This document shows, piece by piece, positions 20,561-31,591 of a DNA stretch of 64,000 bases. Positions within the stretch are counted from its first letter, which is position 1, and the number at the start of each line of letters is the position of its first letter. The stretch is from contig NW_020312192.1 in assembly GCF_002999335.1 (NCBI RefSeq), forward strand, positions 244,806-308,805, read 5' to 3'. The position numbers and the translations under genes are program-made. Under the pieces are notes generated by a model that did not search any database, was not told where the DNA came from, and worked only from the letters and a program-made list of their open reading frames with translations. This DNA is from Cyclospora cayetanensis (taxonomy: Eukaryota > Apicomplexa > Conoidasida > Eucoccidiorida > Eimeriidae).

Positions 20561-23500
20561 TCACAACTTCGGCATCGGCATTAGGCGCAGCAACAGCAGC
20601 AACTTGATAAGCTCACAGCACGCCACGGTGCTCCGGAGGCAGAGCAAGCTGCAAACTGGCAGGATTAGCTGTAGCAGCGAGAAGAAAGGGGGGGCACATA
20701 GCACCAACCGAAGCAATATCTCGGCCACAGGCAGCTCTATAAACCATATATCCACACCTGGAGCCCCTGGATTTCTCTTAGGGGGCCCTTCACTCCTGTG
20801 GGGACTATGGAAGAGCGTTTCTATGGTAGCCAGCAGTCCTTGCAAAGACGCGAGGCTCAGGCATCCACCAACAGCTACGAAAAGTGTATCCAGGAAAGGG
20901 ACAGAGAGACACAAATACAGGGTTGCCTGTAGCAGCACCAGCAGCGATATAAGAATCAGCAATAAAAGTCCGCCCTCGCCCATTAGGAGCAGCTCCCCCG
21001 GAGCCTTCTGCACCAAAGATTCTTCCTCGTGCAGCCTTTCTTCCAGTTGCTGCTGCTGCGCAATAAGGGTGCTTATGAAGGGGTGGAGAACTAGCAAAAG
21101 CTTCGCCAAGTGTGTAAAAATGGCAACAAAAGCAAGTAGGAGCTGTTGCTTGCGGCTTATATGCACTCCACTGTCTGTGACAGCAGCAAATCCTCTTCCG
21201 CGGGGGCGCAGCAGCAGTATAAGCAGCCGCTTCAGCAGTAGAGAAAAACCAATGCGTTTCACTGGGAACCCTTCCTGCAGCAGCTCCCACTGTTGTCGCC
21301 TCAGAGCATCAAGCAGCTTCTGATGAGGCCGTTCAATAAAGATCGGTAGCTGCCCCTGTTGTGAAGCCTTTGGTCCTAGCCGCCGCGCTTGTTGCTGCTG
21401 GTGGGAAGTGTCGGCTGCCGCTGTTGCCGAGTGCCTCCTCTTCCTGAGCGGTGGCACCCATAAGGTTCGTGAAGCGAGGCAAGAGAGCTCGTGGGGGAAA
21501 AGGTCTCCCGGTTGCTTGCTTTTTTGTCCATTCATCTGTGCGGTCGGTGCTGCCAATGGTGCCGTGTAGATAGCGGCTGGTGCCGGATTGAACGTGTCCA
21601 GTTGCAGCCAGCCGAGAGGTATTTTAGAGCAGCTGCCGCTTTGGGCTGTTCCCGCCGTCGGTGCAGTTTCCGCTAGACCCTGGCATGCGTCGTAAGGCTC
21701 CAGTGCAAAAGCAGCGCCCCCATCCCTGCAAGGTGCGTGTCCGTGCCTGTGCATGGTGCAGGACTGGGCAAGGTCGAGAGTCTGCTCAGGGCCTCTGGGC
21801 GAGAAGCCTCCTGTGGCTAGTCTCGGAGCCTTTTCAGGGCGTCGACCGAAGGTAAGAAGCGCCCCGTCTATCATTTCCTTTCCTGGACTTGCCGGGTCGT
21901 CTCCGCGCTGTTGCTGCGGCTTGTATTGTGGAGCCTGCTGGGAGTGCGCTGGGGGATGCCTGGACTTTCCACGGCTGAGAAGATCTTTGGGATCCTCCCG
22001 GTAAGGGAAACAGACTTGCGATATGGAGGCAGGAAAGGAATCCTGTGCTGTGAATGTTTGCGATTCGCTTTCCGTGGGTCCCCTAAGGCCAGAAAGGGAA
22101 CCCGACTCAACAGCGGCGCTTCGTGCAGGAAGCTGCACAAGAAGCGACTTTTGCTGCGGCTGCTCTTCCGGCTGCTCTGGCTGTTGCTCCCCTTGTTTCT
22201 TAGAGCATGAGGGAACTGTAGAGCGTCTGCGTCCTCTGAATGCCCTTAGAGATGCTAAACGCTCCCCAAGTCTCTTGCTAAAAGGTAGAGGGAACTGCTG
22301 ATCTGCTGTTGTTGCGGGTGCCACAGTTGTCGCTGCCCTTTCTCGTATTGGAGTCAAACGATTTTTTGCTGGGCCGTTTGCTCCAGTTCTTACTGCAGAG
22401 GGCGGCAAAATGACAGATCGATAGTTCCTAAATAGATTGTGTTGGTCCTTTCCCTTGTGTTGTCTTTTCCATCTACTGAGTGTGAAGGCCCTGCCCAAGG
22501 GGGGTGCCTTTGGCTCCTCTGTAACGGCGCCTGTTGCCAGATCTGATACAGCGGAAGCCTGCTGATCCTCTTGCTGCTTTGTGCGCAGCATAAAGAATCG
22601 CAGAGGGCCGTGAGTCATAAAGCGCTGTAGAGGCCTCTTGTATGCCGGTTGCTGCACCTCGGATACGGTGGATGCGGAGTGACCCCTTCCGCCTGCTGCT
22701 GCTGACGTAACCGTAGCCGCTGGAGAGGCTGTGTCCTGGGTGTGAGCCTCCGCGACATCTGCTGGAGCCGAGTAGAAGGATGCTTCATTGCTTATGAGGC
22801 TACTGAGGGTTTGAATGTCCAGTAGGTTTAGAAGGAAGGCCTGCTGTCGTTCTCTAACAGCCGCAGCCGCTGCTGCAGCAACTGCCGTAGCATCTTCTGC
22901 ATCACCAGTCGAAGAACTGCCCATGTGGTTTCTTAGTTGGTGGAGTTCTGCTGCAGCAGGAAGTCCAGGCTCTTCGAAGCAGCAGGCTGGCGGGATTCCC
23001 ACTCCATCCCTCCTTGTTGGGACGCCATCAGCACCAGTAGCAGGACAGCCCGTAGCACAAATGGCAGCGCGAATCTGTCGAGGAACATCTGTGGCTACAG
23101 TGAGGACTTCTCGCTGATGACAGCTGGCGTCTTCCTTCTCAGCCAAGACACACTGGTGCATCTGAAGTGGCCTTAGGCATATCCAAGTCAAATTCTTTAG
23201 CAGAAACGGACAAAGCAAGGTCCCCTGGGAGCTACCTCCATGAAGCAGCAAAGCCATCCTAAAAGCAAGACCAGGGATATCTATAAGAAAGAACCCCACT
23301 ATAAATGCGTGCTTCGCCGTAAGAAACATGTCCGATCCTACAGCCGGCTTGCCACTCGGCACCCAGTAACGTCTCCTGTCAGGACCGCGGCCTAATGTGC
23401 CCCCCGTAGTCCCTTGAGAGCTATTAGGAGGTCCCCTGGCATGCAGGTCTGTGGGGAACGCGAAGCCGAGCAGAAACACTGCGGTAGGCACCAGTACTAG

Positions 23501-24622
23501 CATACAGCTGGCAAAAGCCAAGAGGGACCCGTGGGAGACACCTTGGGGCCCTCGCAAGCTGTATTGTAAGACTGCATGCACAGAAAGCAGACAGAACCAA
23601 GGAGAAGGTAGCAAACGTCAGTATAGCTGGCTTGCCGGCCGAATATTAGCCAGCATACATGGTCACTGGCACGCTGCTAGAGTAAAGAACTGGCTCGCGA
23701 GCTAGTCCGTTGCCGCGCCAAAAATCTGTCCCTCTGGCTTAATACGTGGAAAGTTACTCAGTATCCTATAGACAACCGGCAAGACGTCTGCTGCTTAGTT
23801 TGTTCGCTAGGGGCTTGGGTCCATTCGCGAGCGTAGCGTATTTTTTGAATGTGTCCCATTTAGAGTTCGACCCGATTTCAGAGGCCCAGCTACGGCAAGA
23901 TAAGGCGAAGCAAGGGTGATTCATAGTAAATCTCCTTGAGCCATCAGGTCTCGAGGGTGCCTGCAAACCTAGTGCGGACGAGAATGTAGCCGACAAGTCA
24001 AGGAGGTCGATGGTCAGCATCACCGTGAGATTGGCAAGGGTCATAAGGCGATTTGCGGAGGCACCTTCGAGGTCTCTCAGCGCGCCAACACCATTCCGGC
24101 GGTCATGAATGGGCTCTATGGGGCCCCCTGGCGAGGCCTCTGAATAGAGGTACGCGTAGGCGGCGAAGGATAGAAACACAGCAGGAGTCAGGAAGACGCA
24201 GCAGCTGACCATATGTATGCCTGAAGGGGACAGCAAACGGGAAAGAGGCGGAAAGCCGTGGTGTTAAAGCCCTGTGCATAGAGATCTGTTCTTAGAATTT
24301 GGCGTTTAGGGACTTTTCATGTGGGGGTCGTATGGTTGGGAGACCATGCTTAGACGCGGCACTATCAGATGTGTCTCACTAGCTCGATCTGCCATGGGGA
24401 AAACGAGGAAGAGGTGAGAGAATCGGTGTGCCTGTGGAGGCGCTCTCGAGGCCCGCCAAACACCCAGCACGAAGAGGCAAGCTGTGAGCTTGACGGCAAG
24501 GAGGCAACTGTGGAGCAGCCACTGCAGAGAGCAGCGGGTCCCTAGGCGGCTGGTGGCCACATACGCTGGGAGCGAGCAAGTGAAAAAGCCTGCGGCCATG
24601 AGAAAAGCAGCACAACAGAGAC

Positions 24623-24685
<63 letters not shown>

Positions 24686-25195
24686 CACACACACACACAC
24701 ACACACATACACACACAGACAGGTCTTTATGCCTTGGAGGGCCGTATGAGGGTGCGTGGAAGACCAAAGCAGCTTTGCAGGCACGTAGAGGTTTCAGATT
24801 GCGCGCATTGAGACGTGTGGTGGCTTCCGGCGTGGAAGCGAAAATCAGAAATATTGTATGAGAAAGGAGAGATATGCAACAGAGAAACCATAAAAAGTGG
24901 CCGTGCAGAAGGTGCACCACCTGAAACATGCAGGCGGCAGCAACACGAAACGGGAGCCTAGCTTCTCTACTGACCTAGGGCGCCGTCGAATATGAGGAGG
25001 ATGATCAGGTAGCTTCTGTCTCCCCATGCGAAATCTGGGTCTCTTCGGCTGTCTGCGAAGAGCAGCAACAGAGTCAGCGCTAGCTGCTGCAAAAGCGCTA
25101 ACCAAAAGGGAAGCACTGCAGGCAGTGGCTGCAGCAGCTGCAGCAGCAACTTTTCCATGCTGTGCCGTTTCATTTTCCATCATCAGCATGGCCAT
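20561..25195 (-). CDS. Large polytopic membrane protein, coccidian hypothetical
   Basis: The main exon, 20561 to about 23614, encodes up to 1017 residues. Upstream exons on the same strand carry more membrane helices: one near 24970-25170 with a Leu-rich helix then 'SYLIILLIFDGALG', one near 24310-24600 ('SLQWLLHSCLLAVKLTACLFVLG'), and one near 23770-24230 ('HMVSCCVFLTPAVFLSFAAYAYLY', 'ANLTVMLTIDLLDLSATF'). The main exon adds 'KHAFIVGFFLIDIPGLAFRMALLL', then about 500 residues rich in Ser, Pro, Gln and Ala that look cytosolic and disordered. A C-terminal set of Leu-rich helices follows ('LLLLILISLLVLLQATLYL', 'ILLRLVLCAPPFFSLLQLI'). I do not recognise a family; transporter or scaffold are both possible. 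Exact exon borders in the 5' part were not resolved. Confidence 0.55.
24623..24722. repeat. (AG)n(ACAG)n(AC)n compound microsatellite
   Basis: About 100 bases of AG, then ACAG, then AC units on plus. On the strand of the surrounding minus-strand gene it reads (GT)n(CTGT)n(CT)n, probably within an intron. Confidence 0.92.
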
Positions 25196-27249
25196 CGACG
25201 GCTTGAGGTTTTACGGCCCCAGAGTCCGCGGCGAGGGCACTGAAACCGACGGAAGCAGAAGCCATATAAACGCTCACACAGACTAACAGGAAATATCTGA
25301 GTTTCTTACGGGGCCTTACGGGGGCCCCCAGCTACGCAAGATCCCCCGTCTCTAGGCAAGCCTGCAGGGAAGTCGGGGAAGCGGTCCCTGTTGGTCGTTT
25401 GGCTGGCTGTACTAGGTATGTAGGAGTGTATGCTTCCACATGGCTAGTTCTTTAATGGTGGATTATTCTATTTGCGTCCGTTAAACTTGTTTAGAGAGGA
25501 GGAAAGAGCAAAAAAGCCACAAGGACCGTGTCGAGCGAAGGGTCAGGTCACCTGAGCGAGCCGATAGATCCCACCAAACACCCTAGCCCAAGAGAAAAGA
25601 GCGAGATGTTTTTCTCCCTCTTTGTTCATCAGGAATTTATAAATGGATTAGTAAAGGCGTTGTGGAGAAAACACACACGGAGGGCAGGAATCTACAGGTT
25701 CTCAAGCGAAGAGGGAGAGGGGCGCCAAGGCCGAGGAATGCAATGTCGAGATATACTTAGCTAGCCGTGGAATGGGATAGTGGCGCTCAGGCATGCAAGC
25801 ATAAAGGTATTAGGACACCATCTGGTACGGAATAGCACGCAGAAGGAGATGGCGGCAACACGGACATACAGGGAGTGAGTGAGATGCCCCGCCGCCTGTG
25901 CGGGAAGAAGGAAACGCTTCTTTCCTCTGCCCCCACACTTTAAGGCCGACAGACATGCGGCTACACAAGGGAATACGGTACATCTTAAGCTAGCGTGAGG
26001 TGGGTAGAACGCTCTTGAAATGCAAAGGGATCAAGTATATACAACATCTAGGTAGCAGACGCTCAGCAGACCCGAAGGGAGATTTCGATGCAGATACTCG
26101 TCCAAGGGAATGCATAGATTTTTCGGGGGGAGCGGAGGGGGAAGAGGGGTTCTAACCCTTTGGCATATAGGTAACTGTACAGTAGTCAGGACCGCTTGTC
26201 CCGTAAGGGATGCATGCGAATTCATGCACAGATGGCACAATGCAGCAAGTTCCATAAAAGAAAGGTCAGGGGAATGTCAGGAGCGCCATCCAGCTTGATC
26301 ATGCAGGCCCGAGAAGGATTTGTGCATGTAGACTGCTTCCGCAACGCGCCACATGAGGCGTTCTACTCGTATTTGAAGGTTAAGTGGCGATGCCGAGATC
26401 CTTGCTGCCTCCATTGCTGCTGGCGCTGCTAAGGGTATCAGATAAGTGATTGACCACTTGCTGCTTCTGCTGCCGCACATATCGGCTCCAGGTGCCTGTG
26501 CCTGCCTCTAGTTCTTACCAGAAATGAAGACTCGCTGTGGGGTCCTTGGCCGATATCCGCTGCTGCAGCCAGGGCTCAATCCCCCCACCCCCCAAAGTGA
26601 AGATACGGGCGTAACCGAAGTTATTGCGTTATCCGAAAGGCTAAACCCAGATAGGCTCAAATACGTTTGGCCATTTTTAGCCGGTTGTGAACCTCTGAGC
26701 ATATCTATGTATACGTACTTACCTACCTCCGTTCAAATGTATTCGTTCAATACGCACATATGATAGAGACTAGCCGACTGGATATATATAAATATATATA
26801 CTATACGCATATGTAAAGGCAGAGACATTTGCTCGCATGCGCCCCCTCGATGAGACGCACCCCAAAGTTGGTTCATGACTCAGTCTCGTGGCATCGGTCA
26901 CAGCGAGCAGATGCAAGCCCGAGTGTACTTCGGGCTGCTTTCTCAGGGAAGGTGTAGCTAGCTGTTAGTGCTGTCAATTCTGCTGCTGCGCCAGCAAGTG
27001 GTGCTGCAGCAAGAAGCAGGAAGTACGCGGTGGTACGGGGCCTGAGTCGAAGACCAGGCCCCGTAGTCTGCTATGGCTGTAAATCCAAGTATATATGTAT
27101 ATGTATGTATATATGTATACAAATATATATATAGTTGCTATATCAGTATATACCTACTTAGTATAGCAGTTTGTGCGAGGAGAGAGGGCCCCCGACCAGG
27201 GGAGGCCCATAAAATGAAACCGCAGCAAAAATAGCTGGGTTGTCGCTGT
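25196..27249. other. Intergenic, no gene seen
   Basis: About 2 kb without a supported exon. It contains TA/TATG-rich stretches (26780-26815 and 27085-27170). Short frames on either strand have no splice or motif support. It probably holds the promoter of the membrane protein on minus. Confidence 0.45.
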
Positions 27250-28397
27250 GTGCTGGTGCAGAAGCAGCTGGTGCCGCTGCTGCTGCAACAGACGCTGCCT
27301 GGCCGTTGCGCGCTGTTGCTTTTGTTGCTGCTCCTGAGTTCGCTGTCTGGCCTATGCGTTGCTGCTGCTGTTGCTGCTGTTGCTGCCGCCGTTGGGATAT
27401 CTAGACATCCCGAATTTTTTCTTCTGCTGTGGCAGACTATAGGTACCCCGGCGGGGGCGCGAAGGTCGCTGTACTGGTTGCTGCTGGTGGTTATGTTGCA
27501 ACAACTTTCTCAGCAAAAACGAGGCGTGATGTGATGAAGGCTACGGATGACGAGGATGAGGAGGCGCTGCTGTGCTCTGTGCTGCCTGCAGCAGCAGCAG
27601 CTGCCGAGTCCTTGATTATATATAAATATATATATCCCTCTTGCAGCAGGTGTTTTTGTAGCACAGCCGCTGCTGGTTCAACCGTCACTGCTGCCGCTCC
27701 TGCTGTTCGTGCTGCTAGAGGAAAGCGGCGTGATGCTTTCTACGAAGAGGATGGGTGTTGATGAATACTGCGGCGGGAGAAAAGATGAGGCGACTTGTGC
27801 GTGACGGCATGGGTTGCGCAGGGCAGGGAAGGGGGGCGGAGCGAACCATGGTGAGCACATGGAAAAGCACCAGAAAGGGTCAGCTCGGACTGTAGCACCA
27901 GCACTCTTCCTGAAGTTGCTGCTGCCGTTGCCACTATAACTGCTGCTCCCCGAAATTTCAGCCGCAGCGGCAGAAGAGCAGTGCCGGACTGAGACGGAGG
28001 GAGTCGGCGCTCTCACTACTCGTCCTCGGGGGCCTTAGTAGGTGCCACGCATCATCCTTCCTCCTTCGGCAGCAACAGCTGCGACTCTTTCTTCTGCTCT
28101 CCGCCTGGCCGATGCTGCAGAAGTGTGGGAACGGCTTCCAGCTGGATGGCAGCACGGTGGCGATGCTATCCCCTTCTATGAGCTAGAGCCGTTGCCTGAA
28201 GCCCTATTTATGTATGTGGCCTTGCTGCTGCTGCTCCAGTGTGTAGGTGTATGTGTAAGTGTAAGTGGATGCATGTGTGTAAGTGTATGCATGTATGAAT
28301 ATGGGTGTGCGTACATATGTATAGACGCTGCTGTTGCAGCAGCAGTAACAGCTGCTGCTGCCGGTGCAGAGACAAACGGAGAGGCTTGCGAGTGGTG
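27250..28397 (+). CDS. Putative multi-exon hypothetical protein
   Basis: Several pieces look coding on plus but I could not join them all. One, about 27430-27600, reads through 'SAKTRRDVMKATDDEDEEALL'. Another, about 28040-28215, has the non-repetitive segment 'DAAEVWERLPAGWQHG' then 'DAIPFYELEPLPEALF' and ends at a GTATGTG donor. A last piece, 28330-28397, ends 'TNGEACEW' before a TGA. A TG-rich array (28235-28320) would be the intron between the last two. No family recognised. The alternative is that only one or two of these are real exons. Confidence 0.35.
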
Positions 28398-28558
28398 ATG
28401 TCGGGGAGGAAGGCGCTGCTGTAAAGTGAAAGAAGGCAGCCCCTGTCGTAAGCATTCAGGGTGCCGCTATGGTTGCTGCTGCCATTCGGGTGGTTCTGCT
28501 GCAGCTATACATGTCTGATAGCTTCTGCAGCTGTAACGCGTTGAAGCGCTTCCCAGGG

Positions 28559-29327
28559 TTATTGAAAGTGAGGCTGCGACTGCGTGGCATACGGAGGCAT
28601 ACGTTGAGCAGTATATCCGCCTGCCGCTTCCGCTGTCGTGTCTGGACTCTTCTGCTGCTGTGCAGCTTTAGGTGCAAGCACGGCAGCATCGGCAACGCAG
28701 TACTGCTGCTGCTGCTGCGGCTGCTGATGCTGCCGCTCCTGCTGCGGCGGCTGCTGCTGCTGCTGTAGCTGTTGCTGCTGCTGCTGTCTCTTCGTCGAAG
28801 ACTGTTGGGACGCCGTGGGTGACAGAAGGTGAACGGCGGCATGTCTCTCCTCGCCCTTCTTAATAGACACATTGAGCCGCTTGTTGCTGACGAGGCAGTT
28901 ATTCATCGCATTGACAGCGGCGGCCGCAGAAGCCGTATTCGCGTATGAAACAAACCCGAAACCCTTGTTTCTTCCGCTTTCTCTATCGATGGCAACGTGG
29001 CAGGAGACTATAGCACCGAATCCTCCAAAAGCCTCCAGCAACTGCTGCCTTCCCCACTCCCTCGGAATGTGAAATACGAAGATGTTTGCTCCCGGAGGTC
29101 CGGTCGGCTCGCTCCCGCCTTGCAGAGGTGCCCCCCGTAAGCCCCCTCCTCCACTGCAGAGCGCGTCAAACTCTGGGGGCCTCTCCCACGTTGTGATGTT
29201 TTCAGCCTCATTGTGGTAATACGGCATGCAGTCAGATGTGAAATACTCTCTCCAGGGGCCTGCCTGCCGCGGGTTGTAATTTTTTGCGGCTGCTGCAGCG
29301 GCCGCTGCGACGGGCGAGAGACGCTGC

Positions 29328-29361
<34 letters not shown>

Positions 29362-31035
29362 TCACCTTCGTCTCCGCGAAGCGGACATCAACAGGCCTGC
29401 TACAGCCCGCAAATGTATGCCTCCCCGAGAGAGAACGAATGGCGTAGAGCGCCTCTTCTTTGTACCGATACTTGACGAAGGCACAGCCCTTGCCCCCACC
29501 GCTGCCGCTATCCCGCAAGACAAAGACCTCGTCAACGGTGCCGTAAGAGCTGAAAAACACCTTCAGCTCGTCTTCTGTCGCATTGCGCGGGATCGAGCCA
29601 ACAAATAGCTTCGCCTTGTCAATTCCTCCGTCAGCCGCCGCAGCGGAGAGACCAATGCGTGCAGCCTCACCGGAGGCATACTTCACTGCCAAAGGGGGGG
29701 CCCCCTCTTCAAGAGCCCGCATGCCATGGAGGGCCCTAATCGCTGCGTCCGCAAACGCGAGGGAACCTGAGCAGAAAATAGGAGAGAGGAAGAAACATAC
29801 ACATACACATAAACATAAACATACACATAACCACATACATACACATAACCACATACATACACATAAACACATACATACACATAAACACATACATACACAC
29901 ACATAAACACATACATACACACACACATAATTACATACAGGCGCCACTATACAGAAGGCTTTCGCGCGCATGCAATCACGATTATAAACAAATGGGATGC
30001 AACAGCAGTGAGACAGCCTCAAAGGTCTCTATAGATAAAGGCACGGAGCACACCACAGACGAAGAGGCAAAGATGGACCCCTCCCACTCCCCCGGAAATG
30101 GGCAAACAAAACGAAACAAAAAGCAGTGAATCAAACGGCGGCACCATACCCCCGAGAGCAACTGCAAGAAAGTTTCACATACCATACACACACGGCGTAA
30201 AGCAGCTCGCCTAGGAGACTGTAATATTTTATACAGGCTAACTACGGAGCCACACGACTGACCACCACAAACGACACATAGTGTATCCACAGAAGGAGGC
30301 ATGGAAGCCTATATAGTATAGCCTTCCTCCCCTTTCCCTCGCAAGAATTTGATGTGTGCGAAGTATTCCCTTCCCTTCCCCCCAGGCACTCCCACAGATG
30401 AGAAAGGCTCGGGCAAAATGTTAGAGGTGTGGTGGCTTCCTACTCATTCTAACAAAGGCGCTATTCCTGTGTTTCATGGTATTTTTCTCGCGGATAACTG
30501 AGCAGTCTGTAACTATGCCAAACTCGGAGAAAAGGTCTCGCAATTGATCCTCCTGCACCGACTGTGGCACACGGCCTACGAAGAGCTTCACCTCCACAGG
30601 AGGCGCCTTGTGCGGCAATGGAAAAGGCAGCTGTTGCTGCTGCCTTTGAGGTTGCGTTTGCTGCTGGCTATCCTGAGAGACTTTCGTGGAGTTCAGCTGT
30701 TGCTCGGACCGCTGCTGGGGTTTCTGCTTCTGAGGAGATGCCTGCTCCTCTTCTTGCAGATTCTCCTGCATCCCATCGCAGGACGAAGATTTCTCCTCCT
30801 GCTTTTGTTGCTGCTGCTGCAGCCCTTCTTGCTGATCTCCGTCTTCCTGATCAGTCCGCTTGAGGCTCTTGCCGTAGGCGTCGGAGATAGCCTCTGCACC
30901 GTGCTGCTGCTGCTGCCCCTCCTCCTCCTGCCGGCCCTTCAGATGCAGCATCTGCTGATGCTCCTCCTGCCCTTCCCCTTGCAACCCATCTGCTGCTGCA
31001 GCTGTTGCTGCCTTAACCGTGTGTTCAGCGCTCAT
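28559..31035 (-). CDS. CELF/Bruno-like RNA-binding protein, RRM-RRM-WW-RRM
   Basis: CELF proteins bind UG-rich RNA and control splicing, translation and decay. Two exons, 30444..31035 and 28559..29766, sum to 1800 bases (599 residues); the splice falls inside RRM1 and restores 'RMSSLAFADAAIRAL'. Order: a Gln/Glu-rich N-terminus (1-150); RRM1 from 'KLFVGRVPQSVQEDQL' (RNP2); RRM2 from 'KLFVGSIPRNATEDEL' with RNP1 'KGCAFVKY'; a poly-Gln tract; a WW-like domain 'PWREYFTSDCMPYYHN..ENITTWERP'; RRM3 from 'NIFVFHIPREWGRQQL' with RNP1 'KGFGFVSYAN'; and a Gln-rich C-terminus. RRM1-RRM2-spacer-RRM3 with 'KGFGFVS(F/Y)' is the CELF layout, and a WW between RRM2 and RRM3 is seen in apicomplexan members. 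The intron holds a TG-rich array on the sense strand. Confidence 0.9.
29794..29935 (-). repeat. TG/TATG array at the 3' end of the CELF intron
   Basis: On plus, ACATAC/ACATAA/ACACAC units; on the gene's sense strand, TGTATG/TTATGT units. It ends within about 30 bases of the acceptor of CELF exon 2. Confidence 0.92.
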
Positions 31036-31591
31036 GGCGGGGGGCTAAAAAGGCGAAGGGTTGCCTGCGTTGATGGTTCCGGTGAATTCCGCAGGTGGTG
31101 CTGTACTGCAGCAAATACAGCACAAATCAGTTGCGCTAATAAGCTGCAGATGTTATTTGCGCCACTAATACTCCCTCCGCGGGACTCCCGCTGCACTGCT
31201 GGTGCTGTCGACGGTGCCAGGTCAGGTGTCTGTCGTTCTCGCGTTTGCACTGCTGATGCCGCCGCCGCAGCTGTTGCTGCTGCCACTGCCGGAGCCGTTA
31301 CTGTGGGAGCTGCTGCAGCTCCCACTGCGGCTTGCAGTACATTTGAAGCCCCTGAGGTAAATACACATCAGTAAACGGGAGGCACTGTGGCTGTCTGCGT
31401 CTTGTGCCCCAAGCGACTGTCAAACATGACGAGCAAATTACTCAAGCCCCCGAGTTCGCACAGCAGGGAGTCCCTCTCACACAGCAGTCAGTCAGTGCTC
31501 CGGTATCAGGTTCACGAGCGGCTGCAAAAGATGATCGCCCGTCGTTGTGTCTAGCAAGACTCTTGCTGCACCATTTGACCCCCTAAGTGCC
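31036..31591. other. Upstream region of CELF gene
   Basis: About 550 bases between the CELF start and the end of the next minus-strand gene; expected to hold the CELF promoter. Ala-rich frames here reflect GCA/GCT triplets. No gene called. Confidence 0.4.

Noticed and set aside
20379..21323. Plus-strand frame of 314 residues, Ser/Arg-rich
   Set aside because: Lies opposite the membrane protein exon; Ser (AGC) and Gly composition is what the antisense of Leu/Ala triplets gives.
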